From Hydrogenophaga sp040372165 (GTDB taxonomy: Bacteria > Pseudomonadota > Gammaproteobacteria > Burkholderiales > Burkholderiaceae_C): DNA of 64,000 nucleotides. This document shows, piece after piece, positions 33,191-42,280 of the stretch. The notes under the pieces are model-generated. The model did no database searches. It had not been told where the DNA came from and saw only the letters and a program-made list of their open reading frames with translations. The stretch is taken from the NCBI RefSeq assembly GCF_040372165.1, contig NZ_BAABWG010000002.1, forward strand, positions 310,001 to 374,000, given 5' to 3'. Each line of letters begins with the position of its first letter. Position 1 is the first letter of the stretch. Made by a program: the position numbers and the translations under genes.

Positions 33191-34339
33191 TCAGATCGAC
33201 GCGGACCCGGGGTTACTGGCCAGTCGTTCAGCTGCCGAATGGATGTCTTCCGAAGCGAGCAACTCTGACAGCCCCTGTAGTTGAGGGTGGTGCAGGTAGT
33301 CGCGCAAGTGGTGCATTTCGGGCGAGTCGTCCTGCCCGATATCGTACTCCCGCAATGAACTCAGGTGGCCCAAGGCCAATCGTCGCGCCAGCACCTGGCT
33401 CAGATAGGCCACCGCCATGCGGGGGGCCATCGCGGGGCTGGCCTTGTCTGCAGGCGTGACCACGATGCGCCCGGTGTGTACCACCTTGGCCGAGAGTTCG
33501 GCAGGAACTTCCCACTCCTTGAGCAGAAGGCCACCGAACTCGGCCGTGGTGAACCCCATGACATCCTGTTCCATCTTGAGGCGGGGCAGGGATTTTGTGC
33601 GAAGCCAGCGCTCACGTTGTTCGGCAGGCAGCAAGGAGGCGAATGCCAGTTCACCCACGAAGGAGAAGATGACCTGGGTGGACAGTTCGCCCAGGTCGGG
33701 CACCTTCAGGGCCTTGCCCAGGCGGCTGGCCAGATCGCTGGCCACGGCGGTGGCACGCCAAATGGCGTCAAAAGTGGCTTGCGACTCAGCCAGCCCTGCC
33801 TTGAACGCTTCGTTCAGCATGGACTGCAGGCAGATGCTGCGCACGGTATTCATGCCCAGAAACGTGATGGCCTGTCCCAGTCCGGCAATGGGTTGCCTGA
33901 GACCGTAGGCGGGGGAGTTCACCGTTGCCAGAACCTTGGCGGCAATGACGGGTTCTTTCATGAGCAGCTCCGCCAGATCCGATGAACTGGCGGTTTGCAG
34001 AAAGCCGGGTGAGATCAGCTTCTGCATGGCACGGGGTGGGCGCGGGATGCCCTTGACCGCGCTCAGCAGCTTCTCTACATGTGGCCGTGGCAAGTCGCCT
34101 TCCTTGTGCCACTTGAAACTGGCTAGGGCGTCGGGTAACGCCCGCGGCGGCGGGGGCGTCCATTTCTCGGGTGCAGCAGACCCTTTGCCGGTTTGCGTCT
34201 TGGCCGCCTGAGCCATGGAAGCGAGCAGCTCGGGCGGAAGCTCCCTCTCTTGCATCTGTGGTCGGCGATATCGCCACCACAGCCAGGCGATGCCGAACAT
34301 CAGCAGCACCCAGCCAAAAAGCAACAGAAAACCGACCAT
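33191..34339 (-). CDS. membrane-anchored HDOD domain protein
   Basis: A 382-residue protein with one N-terminal helix (LLLFGWVLLMFGIAWLWWRY) and an HDOD domain from about residue 90, recognised by LISPGFLQTASSSDLAELLMKEPVIAAKVLATVNSP and GLGQAITFLGMNTVRSICLQ. HDOD proteins are non-catalytic relatives of HD-GYP hydrolases and link signalling to motility or stress responses. The region after GKALKVPDLGELSTQVIFSFVGELAF is the second helical bundle. Probably cotranscribed with bacteriohemerythrin and DUF5329. Confidence 0.85.
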   Translation of the reverse strand: MVGFLLLFGWVLLMFGIAWLWWRYRRPQMQERELPPELLASMAQAAKTQTGKGSAAPEKWTPPPPRALPDALASFKWHKEGDLPRPHVEKLLSAVKGIPRPPRAMQKLISPGFLQTASSSDLAELLMKEPVIAAKVLATVNSPAYGLRQPIAGLGQAITFLGMNTVRSICLQSMLNEAFKAGLAESQATFDAIWRATAVASDLASRLGKALKVPDLGELSTQVIFSFVGELAFASLLPAEQRERWLRTKSLPRLKMEQDVMGFTTAEFGGLLLKEWEVPAELSAKVVHTGRIVVTPADKASPAMAPRMAVAYLSQVLARRLALGHLSSLREYDIGQDDSPEMHHLRDYLHHPQLQGLSELLASEDIHSAAERLASNPGSASI

Positions 34340-34376
34340 TCATCACCTCCTTGGGCGTACCCGCCAGCGACCGGTC

Positions 34377-35831
34377 TCAGCCCGGCAGGCGATCGCGGTG
34401 GCGTGCGATCTGGATCTTGATCTGCGCCGGAGCGGTGCCGCCCAGGGTGTTGCGGGCGTTGAGGCTTCCGCGCAGGCTCAGGCAATCAAACACATCTTTT
34501 TCGATGCTGGGGTGGAATTCCTGCAGGACCGACAGCGGCAGTTCCGACAGGTCGCAGTTGTGGCTGGTGGCGGCCTTCACCGCCTTGGCCACGGTTTCGT
34601 GGGCATCTCGGAAAGGCAGGCCCTTTTTCACCAGGTAGTCGGCCAGATCGGTGGCGGTGGCAAAGCCTTTTTGCGCGGCGGCTTCCATGGCCTGCGCGTT
34701 GACGGTGATGCCGCCTTCCCTTTTCCCGGACGCGGGGTTGAGCTCGCCGCCAATCATTTCCACGAAGATGCGCAAGGTGTCCTTGAGCGTGTCCACCACG
34801 TCGAACAGAGGCTCCTTGTCCTCCTGGTTGTCCTTGTTGTAGGCCAGGGGCTGGCCTTTCATCAGGGTGATCAGGCTCATCAGATGGCCGACCACGCGGC
34901 CTGTCTTGCCGCGGGCGAGTTCCGGCACGTCCGGGTTTTTCTTTTGCGGCATGATGGAGCTGCCGGTGGTGAAGCGGTCGGCAATGCGCACAAAGCCGAA
35001 GTTCTGGCTCATCCACAGGATCAGTTCTTCACTCAGTCGGCTGACGTGGACCATGGTCAAGGAAGCCGCCGAGCAGAATTCGATGGCGAAATCGCGGTCG
35101 CTCACGCCGTCCAGGCTGTTCTGGCAGAGCTGGGCAACGCCCTGGTCATCCACCATGCCCAGTGTGCGGGCCACGCGCTCACGATCGAGCGGGTAAGTGG
35201 TGCCAGCCAGGGCGGCACTGCCCAGTGGCAGGCGGTTGGTGCGGCGGCGCACATCACCCATGCGTTCTGCGTCACGGGCGAACATTTCCACATAAGCGAG
35301 CAAATGGTGGGCAAAGCTCACCGGTTGGGCCACTTGCAGGTGAGTGAATCCGGGCAGGATGACGTCGATGTTTTGCTCGGCCACGTCCACCAGTGCGCCC
35401 TGCAGCTCGGCCAGAAGGCCGCTGATGACGTCGATCTCGTCGCGCAGCCACAGGCGAACGTCGGTGGCCACCTGATCGTTGCGGCTGCGACCGGTGTGCA
35501 GGCGCTTGCCCGCGTCTCCGGCCAGCTGGGTCAGGCGTGCCTCGATATTGAGGTGCACGTCTTCCAGGTCGAGCTTCCAGTCAAACTGGCCAGCTTCGAT
35601 TTCCTTCTGAATCTGGCCCAGCCCTTTCTGGATCGATTGATGGTCCGCATCACTGATGATGCCCTGGGCGGCCAGCATGTCGGCGTGGGCCAGGCTGCCA
35701 GTGACGTCTGCTTGCCACAGTCGCTGGTCAAAAAAGACGCTGGCGGTGTATCGTTTGACCAACTCGCTCATCGGCTCGGAGAATAGGGCGGACCAGGCTT
35801 CGGATTTCTTGTCGAGTTGGTTGGATGACAT
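34377..35831 (-). CDS. argH: argininosuccinate lyase
   Basis: Last step of arginine synthesis: cleaves argininosuccinate to arginine and fumarate. The 484 residues fit the family. The signature GSSIMPQKKNPDVPELARGK (about residue 300), HTGRSRNDQVATD and GFTHLQVAQPVSFAHHLLAY are intact. The ATG at 35831 (MSSNQLDKKSEAW) is chosen; the upstream extension is not protein-like. It is divergent from an AlgZ-like kinase, the same arrangement as in Pseudomonas aeruginosa (argH-algZ-algR). Confidence 0.97.
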   Translation of the reverse strand: MSSNQLDKKSEAWSALFSEPMSELVKRYTASVFFDQRLWQADVTGSLAHADMLAAQGIISDADHQSIQKGLGQIQKEIEAGQFDWKLDLEDVHLNIEARLTQLAGDAGKRLHTGRSRNDQVATDVRLWLRDEIDVISGLLAELQGALVDVAEQNIDVILPGFTHLQVAQPVSFAHHLLAYVEMFARDAERMGDVRRRTNRLPLGSAALAGTTYPLDRERVARTLGMVDDQGVAQLCQNSLDGVSDRDFAIEFCSAASLTMVHVSRLSEELILWMSQNFGFVRIADRFTTGSSIMPQKKNPDVPELARGKTGRVVGHLMSLITLMKGQPLAYNKDNQEDKEPLFDVVDTLKDTLRIFVEMIGGELNPASGKREGGITVNAQAMEAAAQKGFATATDLADYLVKKGLPFRDAHETVAKAVKAATSHNCDLSELPLSVLQEFHPSIEKDVFDCLSLRGSLNARNTLGGTAPAQIKIQIARHRDRLPG

Positions 35832-36026
35832 GGTTATTTGACCAGCAGATGACGAGTCGGTGCTCGGTTTGAGGGGCGCCCCGATGGGCTGCCAGCCCGA
35901 CATGGGACAACAAGGCCAGATGGAAGGGGCATGCCCGGCTGGAGGATGGCGCACAATGCGCTCCAGCATCGGTTCGTGGCGACCCCGAATCGGCCAGCCG
36001 GGCCAAAGCCCTGACAGACGAGACGC

Positions 36027-37091
36027 ATGGAAGACTCCAAGATTTTATCGGGCTTCGTGGATTTGCCCGCACAACGTAAGAAGCCGGCGCCTGGTCGCCT
36101 GCTGGAGCCCGTCGTGGCCGATGAAGAACTGGTGTTCGAGGCATGCCAGCCAGGGGTCATGCTCCGCTCGGTGCTGTTTGTCGAGACGGTTGTTTGCGTG
36201 GCTGCGCTGTTTTTTGACCCACTTGGCTGGGATTGGGTGGTTCGCGCTTCGACATTGACGGCTGCCGCAGTGCCAGCTTTGCTGGCTTGGCTCTTGGCTG
36301 TGTGCTCGCTTAAGCGGGTTCTTGCCCGTGTCTCACTGAATGCACAGTGGTTTCTGGGATCGCTTCTGGGCGGCTTTTGCGGCCTGTTCGGCTTTGGCCT
36401 GCTATTTCTGCTAGATCTCGCCGTTTTGGCGAACTGGTTGCCGAGTGCAGCCAGTGGGGCTTTGATCGCATATGTGATTGTGGCTGCCCTGGTTTGGCGA
36501 ACCAAAGCCAGAACGCCCGCTACGACGACAGCAAGGCTTGCAGAACTGCAGGCCAGAATTCGACCCCATTTTCTCTTCAATACGCTCAACAGTGCTATCG
36601 CTCTGGTCAGGCAAGAGCCAGCGAAAGCTGAGCATTTGCTGGAGGACTTGAGCGAGTTGTTCCGCTATGCGCTGACCGCAACGCAGGAGGCGGTGCCCTT
36701 GCGCGATGAGCTGGACCTGGCTGAGCGCTACCTGGCGATCGAGAAAGTGCGGTTTGGAGACAGGCTTCGCGTCGAGTGGAGCATCGATGAATCAACGCTT
36801 GCTGCCAAGTTGCCGCCCCTGATTCTTCAACCTTTGGTGGAGAATGCGGTCAAGCATGGAGTGGAGCCTAGCGAGGCAGGAGCTACTGTTCGTGTCAGCA
36901 CCAAGCGACGCCGGGATGTGGTTATCCTCAAAGTCACCAATACAGTTCCCAGTGGAGCTGGTGCGCGTGGGAATGGCCTGGCTTTGAACAATGTCCGGGA
37001 TCGACTACGCTTGTTGCATGATCTCCAGGGTAACTTTCGGTATGCCCTGGTGGATGGCGTGTTTCAGACACGTCTTGAAATTCCCTTATAG
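36027..37091 (+). CDS. LytS/AlgZ-type sensor histidine kinase
   Basis: A 354-residue kinase with four N-terminal helices (about residues 50-150), no obvious sensor domain, and the His_kinase family 5 core. The phospho-His is in RIRPHFLFNTLNSAIALVRQ, the N box is LVENAVKHGVEP, and the G box GNGLALNNVRDRL. It is followed after 38 bases by a LytTR response regulator, its evident partner. In pseudomonads AlgZ/FimS with AlgR controls alginate, type IV pili and virulence; the signal here is unknown. Confidence 0.92.
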   Translation: MEDSKILSGFVDLPAQRKKPAPGRLLEPVVADEELVFEACQPGVMLRSVLFVETVVCVAALFFDPLGWDWVVRASTLTAAAVPALLAWLLAVCSLKRVLARVSLNAQWFLGSLLGGFCGLFGFGLLFLLDLAVLANWLPSAASGALIAYVIVAALVWRTKARTPATTTARLAELQARIRPHFLFNTLNSAIALVRQEPAKAEHLLEDLSELFRYALTATQEAVPLRDELDLAERYLAIEKVRFGDRLRVEWSIDESTLAAKLPPLILQPLVENAVKHGVEPSEAGATVRVSTKRRRDVVILKVTNTVPSGAGARGNGLALNNVRDRLRLLHDLQGNFRYALVDGVFQTRLEIPL

Positions 37092-37129
37092 GCCCGCTAC
37101 CGGCAAGGATCCCCACAGAGGAGGAAACG

Positions 37130-37870
37130 ATGGCGTTGAAAGTACTGATCGTTGATGACGAAAACCTGGCACGTTCCAGAATGAGGACGTTGCTGGGAGA
37201 TTGCGTCGAGCCCAGGGCCGAGGTCGTGGGCGAGGCAGCCAATGCGGTCAGCGCCATGGAGTCGATTCAGCGCCTCTCTTGTGACGTGGTGCTGCTCGAC
37301 ATACACATGCCCGGCGTCGATGGCGTGGCGCTCGCAGAGCAGCTGCGCGGCATGCCCAACCCTCCGCTGGTGGTCTTTGTCACGGCTCACGCCGAACATG
37401 CCGTGCAAGCGTTCGAGCTTGAGGCCGTCGACTACCTCACCAAACCGGTCAAGCTCGAGCGATTGAGTCAGGCTCTCCAAAAGGTGGAGAGAGCGCTGGA
37501 GGCCGCTGGCAACGGTATTTCTTCGTCCGGCGATGAGTGGCTGGTGATTCAGGAGCGGGGGCGCAGTGAGCGGGTGGCGCTGGCAGACGTGCTCTATCTG
37601 AAAGCCGAACTCAAGTACATCACCGTTCGCACGGCGGAGAAAGAGTACATTTTCGATGGCGCGCTGAGCGATCTCGAGCAGCGTTTCGGCCATATGTTTG
37701 TTCGCGTCCATCGAAACGCACTTGTGGCGCGCAGGGCGGTCAGGGCCATTGAGAAAATCTCCGATCCTACCGAGGGGGAGGGCTGGACCGTCCGCCTGGA
37801 GGGCATCGATGAGCGTCTGGCCGTGTCTCGACGCCAGGTGGCGGCCGTTCGTGAGGCCCTGACGACCTGA
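37130..37870 (+). CDS. LytTR response regulator (AlgR-like)
   Basis: A 246-residue regulator. The receiver domain has the acidic pocket VDDEN (about residue 8), the phospho-Asp in VVLLDIHMPGVDG (about residue 57) and the Lys in YLTKPVKLERL. The LytTR DNA-binding domain follows, with ALADVLYLKAELKYITVRT and FVRVHRNALVARRAV. It pairs with the kinase just upstream. A ribosome site (GAGGAAA) precedes the ATG. An araC-type gene begins four bases after its stop. Confidence 0.94.
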   Translation: MALKVLIVDDENLARSRMRTLLGDCVEPRAEVVGEAANAVSAMESIQRLSCDVVLLDIHMPGVDGVALAEQLRGMPNPPLVVFVTAHAEHAVQAFELEAVDYLTKPVKLERLSQALQKVERALEAAGNGISSSGDEWLVIQERGRSERVALADVLYLKAELKYITVRTAEKEYIFDGALSDLEQRFGHMFVRVHRNALVARRAVRAIEKISDPTEGEGWTVRLEGIDERLAVSRRQVAAVREALTT

Positions 37871-37874
37871 GCGG

Positions 37875-38705
37875 ATGCCCATCGCCCCGTCAGTGGGCCA
37901 TTTCGCCCGTATCGTTGCCACCCGTAAACACAGGGTCTCTACTGTCTGTATCCATCAGGACTCACTGATCGTGGTGAGGCGTGGCCGCAAGACGCTTCTC
38001 AGAACGGAAGGGGCACTGGAGGCAGTGCCGGGTGAGGCACTGGCGGTGGCGCGTGGCACGGTATGGGATGTGATCAATGATCCCGCCACTCATGGATCCT
38101 ATGAGGCCGACGTTCTGGTTTTTGGAGAAGATCTCATCGCATCTGGAGAGTCACTGCCCTTGGATGCGACGGAGGGGTCAACGCCGCTGTCAGGTGGCTC
38201 CCGGATAAAGGTCGATGGCACCTTTGGCGAGAGCATTGACAGAGTGGTCGGGCAACTCAGGCACCGAACCGTCAGTGACCAGGTGTTGGCGCACTGGTTG
38301 CAGGAGGTGCTAATCCATTTGCGAGAGGGCGGCATTCGCTTCACGCCTGTGGCTGATCTGAGCTGGACCGAGCAGGTGCGGCGCCGGGTTTCGCAGACAC
38401 CTGACGGCCATTGGACGCTCGAAGCACTTGCAGAACGCTTTCACATGAGTGCATCCACTCTTCAGCGCCGCTTGGCCGAGGAGGGGCACACCGTGGCCGC
38501 GCTGGTGCGGCAGTTTCGTCTGGAGCTGGCTTTGGGCATGTTGCAGACCACGGATTTGCCCATCGGGGAGGTGGCGCAGCGTTGCGGCTGGCAATCCCAT
38601 AGCCGGTTTTCTGCGGCGTTTCAGGATCGTTGGGGGTTTTCACCTTCGCAACTTCGACGGGAAGCGGTGAACGGTTCAGCACAAAACCTGACTGGCAAGG
38701 GCTAA
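37875..38705 (+). CDS. AraC family transcriptional regulator
   Basis: A 276-residue protein. Residues 170-265 form the double helix-turn-helix: WTLEALAERFHMSASTLQRRLAEEGHT and DLPIGEVAQRCGWQSHSRFSAAFQDRWGFSPSQLRR. The N-terminal effector domain is of unknown specificity and does not look like a sugar cupin. It begins four bases after the LytTR regulator, so it is likely cotranscribed with the two-component pair, an unusual place where hemC is found in related loci. The target may be the following PEBP gene. Confidence 0.88.
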   Translation: MPIAPSVGHFARIVATRKHRVSTVCIHQDSLIVVRRGRKTLLRTEGALEAVPGEALAVARGTVWDVINDPATHGSYEADVLVFGEDLIASGESLPLDATEGSTPLSGGSRIKVDGTFGESIDRVVGQLRHRTVSDQVLAHWLQEVLIHLREGGIRFTPVADLSWTEQVRRRVSQTPDGHWTLEALAERFHMSASTLQRRLAEEGHTVAALVRQFRLELALGMLQTTDLPIGEVAQRCGWQSHSRFSAAFQDRWGFSPSQLRREAVNGSAQNLTGKG

Positions 38706-38797
38706 CCCACAGTCGTATCTGAAGGACATCATGGTCGGGTGCTGGCTGTTCCAGGTAGCACCTCGCTCTGTACAACACTTGATCAAGGAGTTTTGTG

Positions 38798-39424
38798 ATG
38801 TCTGCTTTCCCTTCTTTCTTCCGCGCTCACTCTGGCAAGGAGGCCACCGGATTCGCTGTGTGGCCGGCATGGCCCAGCAAGTGGCTGGTGGCAGGCATCT
38901 TCGCCTTGGGTGCGTCGATGGGTGCGCAGGCGGAAGGCGCATTTTCGCTGTCGTCCACTGATGTGCAGCCAGGCAAGATGCTGACCATCAATCAGGTGTT
39001 CAAGGGCTTTGGCTGCGAAGGAGGAAACGTATCGCCTGCGCTGGCCTGGAAGAATGCGCCGCAAGGCACACAGAGCTTTGCCTTGACCGTCTACGATCCG
39101 GACGCGCCAACGGGGAGTGGCTGGTGGCACTGGATGGCGTACAACATCCCGGTGGCCGTTTCGTCCCTGCCAGCGGGTGCTGGAGGAGTGGACGCGGTCA
39201 TGCCCGATGGCGTGGTCCAGGTGCGCAACGATTTTGGTGTCAAGGGCTTTGGCGGCGCATGCCCGCCGCCCGGGGACAAGCCGCACCGCTATCAGTTCAC
39301 CATTCACGCACTCAAGGTCGACAAGCTCGAGTTGCCAGCCGATGCATCGGCCGCATTGGTGGGATACATGATCAATGCCAACAAGCTGGGCTCAGCCAGC
39401 ATCGAAGCCTTGTATCAGAGGTGA
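38798..39424 (+). CDS. exported YbhB/YbcL family (PEBP, Raf-kinase-inhibitor-like) protein
   Basis: A 208-residue protein with an N-terminal region ending in a signal peptide (KWLVAGIFALGASMGAQAEG, cleavage after AQA) and a PEBP domain: CEGGNVSPALAWKNAP, ALTVYDPDAPTGSGWWHWMAYN, KGFGGACPPPGDKPHRYQFTIHAL. These are the anion-binding signature blocks. Bacterial members have no settled role. AAGGAG seven bases before the ATG at 38798 decides the start over the adjacent GTG. Confidence 0.9.
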   Translation: MSAFPSFFRAHSGKEATGFAVWPAWPSKWLVAGIFALGASMGAQAEGAFSLSSTDVQPGKMLTINQVFKGFGCEGGNVSPALAWKNAPQGTQSFALTVYDPDAPTGSGWWHWMAYNIPVAVSSLPAGAGGVDAVMPDGVVQVRNDFGVKGFGGACPPPGDKPHRYQFTIHALKVDKLELPADASAALVGYMINANKLGSASIEALYQR

Positions 39425-39466
39425 TGGTCAGGCGGATCTGCTCGCAGGGGCAGTTGCGCGCACTGT

Positions 39467-41209
39467 TCAGACCTCCGCGCCTTCGACAATGAATCGAACG
39501 CGTCGCTGGCCCTGCCATTCGTCCACCTCCAGCCGATAGGCCAGGCGGACTGTCGGCGGCAGTGGTTCGGTGTGACCGAACCAGATGCCGTCCACCGGGT
39601 CACCCTGGTGCTTGAGTTTGAGTGAAAGGTGTTTCTCGCCCACCAGCCGTTGCGAGACCACCTGGACCTCATCGCTGAAGGTGGGCGGTGCAAAGCCTTG
39701 TCCCCAAACTTCCTGGTGGAGGGTCTCCACCATGTCGGGCCTGCGGTAGTCGCGCGCCAAAGGCCCGTCGGTCTCCAGTTTGCGCTGCAAAGTGGCCTCA
39801 TCCAGCCATTCGGCCGCGACCGCTTCGAAAGCTTCTTCAAAATCGGCAATGTGATCTTCGTGGACGGTGCAGCCTGCTGCCATGGCATGGCCGCCAAACT
39901 TGAGCAGCACGCCCGGGCGGCGCTTGGCCACGAGATCCAGCGCGTCGCGAAGGTGGAAGCCTGGAATGGACCGGCCCGAGCCTTTGAGCTCGTGCTCCTT
40001 GCCTTCGGCGCCACTGGCAGCAAAGACGAAAGTTGGGCGGTGGAGCTTGTCCTTCAGGCGAGAGGCCACGATGCCCACCACACCTTCATGAAAGTCGGGG
40101 TCGAAAACCGTGATGGCTGGTGGCGGGTCTTCTTCAGGGTCGAACATTTCCTCTGCCAGCATCATGGCTTGCTCGCGCATGTCGCCTTCAATGGCTTTGC
40201 GTTCGCGGTTGATGCCGTCGAGCGTGCGCGCCAGTTCGTCGGCACGGGCGGCATCATCGGTGATCAGGCACTCGATGCCCAGGGTCATGTCGGCCAGGCG
40301 GCCAGCGGCATTGAGGCGCGGGCCCAGAGCGAAGCCGAAGTCGAAACTGCTCGCTTTTCTCGGGTCTCGGCCAGCGACCTGGAACAGGGCCGACATGCCG
40401 GCGGGCATGGCGCCAGCGCGAATGCGCTTGAGCCCTTGCGAAACCAGCCGGCGGTTGTTGGCGTCGAGCCTGACCACGTCGGCCACGGTGCCCAGTGCCA
40501 CGACGGGCAGCAAGGCATCGATGCGCGGTTGAGTCACGCCGGCCTTGTCAAAGACACCACGAGCGCGCAACTCGGCGCGCAGCGCCAGCAGCACGTAGAA
40601 CATCACGCCCACCCCAGCCATGGCCTTGCTCTCGCAAGTGCAGTCGGGCTGGTTGGGGTTGACGATGATGCAGTCTTGCGGGAGCGTCACCTCCCCATCC
40701 ATGGAGGCGGGCAGGTGGTGGTCGGTGATGAGGACATTCAGGCCGAGCGCTCGCGCTCGTGCCACGCCTGCCATGCTGGCGATACCGTTGTCGACCGTGA
40801 CCAGCCAGTCCGCCCCCAGGGCCTTGACTCGCTCCGCGATGGTGGGCGTGAGGCCGTAGCCGTCGTTGACGCGGTCAGGCACCAGGTATTGCACCTTGTC
40901 GTAGCCGGTGGCGGCGCCCAGCAGCCGCAAGCCGCGGATGCCCACGGCACAGGCCGTGGCGCCATCGCAGTCGTAGTCGGCCACGATACAGATTCGCTCG
41001 CCTGCGGTCATGGCATTGGCCAATGCTGTGGCGGCCTCATCGGTGCCCTTGAGGGTGGATGGGGGGATCAGCCGGGCCAGGGCATCGTCGAGCTCGTCAC
41101 GAGCGTGGATGCCTCTGGCTGCGAAAAGCCTGGCCAACAACGGGTGCAAGCCAGCCTGCTCCAGCGCCCAGGCGGCCCTGGGTGGTACATCTCGGTCAAT
41201 GATCTTCAT
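39467..41209 (-). CDS. recJ: single-stranded-DNA-specific exonuclease RecJ
   Basis: A 580-residue 5'-3' exonuclease for recombination and mismatch repair. DHH-family metal motifs: CIVADYDCDGATACAVG (about residues 72-88), LVTVDNGIAS and the DHH-like VLITDHHLPA. DHHA1 motif: LLKFGGHAMAAGCTV (about residue 435). OB-fold follows, with DGIWFGHTEP near the end. The start overlaps the stop of the upstream rpfE-like gene by four bases (ATGA), so the two are coupled. The long plus-strand open frame across it is a shadow. Confidence 0.96.
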   Translation of the reverse strand: MKIIDRDVPPRAAWALEQAGLHPLLARLFAARGIHARDELDDALARLIPPSTLKGTDEAATALANAMTAGERICIVADYDCDGATACAVGIRGLRLLGAATGYDKVQYLVPDRVNDGYGLTPTIAERVKALGADWLVTVDNGIASMAGVARARALGLNVLITDHHLPASMDGEVTLPQDCIIVNPNQPDCTCESKAMAGVGVMFYVLLALRAELRARGVFDKAGVTQPRIDALLPVVALGTVADVVRLDANNRRLVSQGLKRIRAGAMPAGMSALFQVAGRDPRKASSFDFGFALGPRLNAAGRLADMTLGIECLITDDAARADELARTLDGINRERKAIEGDMREQAMMLAEEMFDPEEDPPPAITVFDPDFHEGVVGIVASRLKDKLHRPTFVFAASGAEGKEHELKGSGRSIPGFHLRDALDLVAKRRPGVLLKFGGHAMAAGCTVHEDHIADFEEAFEAVAAEWLDEATLQRKLETDGPLARDYRRPDMVETLHQEVWGQGFAPPTFSDEVQVVSQRLVGEKHLSLKLKHQGDPVDGIWFGHTEPLPPTVRLAYRLEVDEWQGQRRVRFIVEGAEV

Positions 41210-42234
41210 AGGGTTTGGAGCATGTGGGGCAAGTCCAGGCGCTTGTTGCCCGGGGTCAGCGCGGCCTTGATCCGGGCCAGCCGGCCTGGATTGGCCAGCT
41301 TGCTGCGCCAGGTGCGTGCATGGCGCTCACCACAGAGGGTGATGGCGACCGGCGTGCCACTTTTGTGAAGGGCCAGCAAGTCGGCAATGGGACCCGAGTC
41401 GAGCGACTCCCATGCGGACCGCCAGTCTGCCCAGTCGCCTCTCAGCGCCGTCTCGCGCAGCGACTCGTCCACCATGGGGGCGATCTCGGCCGCCTGCGGG
41501 GGCTGGTTGAGACAGCCGGCTCCGCTGACCCAGAAGCCGTTGATGGGGAGCAAGTCGTGCAGCTCCCGGTCGTCATTGATCGGGAGGGTGTGAAACAGCA
41601 TCTGGGCTTCGTTTTGAAGCCGTTTGATCACGCGCGCGCCCGGCGCGTTGCCCGAACGTTCGAAATTCAGCATTTCGGGGCGCATGGGGCGGCCGCAGGC
41701 TCGGTCGAGGCTGACGGTGCCCAGCTGGCGCAACGCTTCTCCTGAGGCGCGCCAGTACAACGGCGACTCGTACGACAGAACTATGCCGTCCTCTTCACAC
41801 AAGGGTGCGAGAGCTGCACAAAGTGTCCTGGATGATTCTTCGTCGAGCGCCAGCAGTCCGGTGGGCAGCAGCTGTACCCGGTCCATGCTGACCTTGAAAT
41901 GGCAGGGTGTGAACCAGGCCTGTGGCGCTTCGGGCGTATCGCTCATCGCCGCCGCCCAGGGAATGCTCGCCAACACGTCCTGACTCATGGCCGCGTCGGG
42001 AAACAGGCCCAGTGCATTGGCCAGGACGCGCTCGTGCGGCATAGAGGCATCTTCTTCCTGGCCGATCTCCTCGTGGCTCAGCCGAAGGCTGGAAAGCAGC
42101 TCATTCAGGTGGGGTACCTGCATGACGTTCACCAGCTCGTGGCATTCGGGCGCGGCAGCGAAGGCGAACGGCACCAGAAGGTGCCGCGCCGGCGTGGGAA
42201 AGGTGGTGGATGAGTGGGTATGGTCGCTTGCCAT
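41206..42234 (-). CDS. RpfE-type regulatory protein-like, function unknown
   Basis: A 342-residue soluble protein. No catalytic motif is obvious. Blocks such as LLPTGLLALDEESSRTLC, YESPLYWRASGEALRQL, RLQNEAQMLFHTLPIND and LPINGFWVSGAGCL match what I remember of proteins annotated RpfE type or phosphoglycerate-mutase-related in Burkholderiales. In Xanthomonas rpfE also precedes recJ, so gene order supports the link. The role of RpfE itself is poorly defined. The ATG at 42234 is 46 bases from the divergent lolC. Confidence 0.65.
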   Translation of the reverse strand: MASDHTHSSTTFPTPARHLLVPFAFAAAPECHELVNVMQVPHLNELLSSLRLSHEEIGQEEDASMPHERVLANALGLFPDAAMSQDVLASIPWAAAMSDTPEAPQAWFTPCHFKVSMDRVQLLPTGLLALDEESSRTLCAALAPLCEEDGIVLSYESPLYWRASGEALRQLGTVSLDRACGRPMRPEMLNFERSGNAPGARVIKRLQNEAQMLFHTLPINDDRELHDLLPINGFWVSGAGCLNQPPQAAEIAPMVDESLRETALRGDWADWRSAWESLDSGPIADLLALHKSGTPVAITLCGERHARTWRSKLANPGRLARIKAALTPGNKRLDLPHMLQTL

Positions 42235-42280
42235 AATTCCCTATTGTCAGGGATGAGACAATCCGGGACGAAAGGTCTTC

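Noticed and set aside
38779..38787. TTGATCAA as an FNR box before the PEBP gene
   Set aside because: The four-base spacer of the FNR consensus is missing and the site is next to the ribosome site.
39629..41368. 579-codon plus-strand frame opposite recJ
   Set aside because: His/Gly/Gln-rich shadow translation without motifs; recJ motifs are intact on the minus strand.
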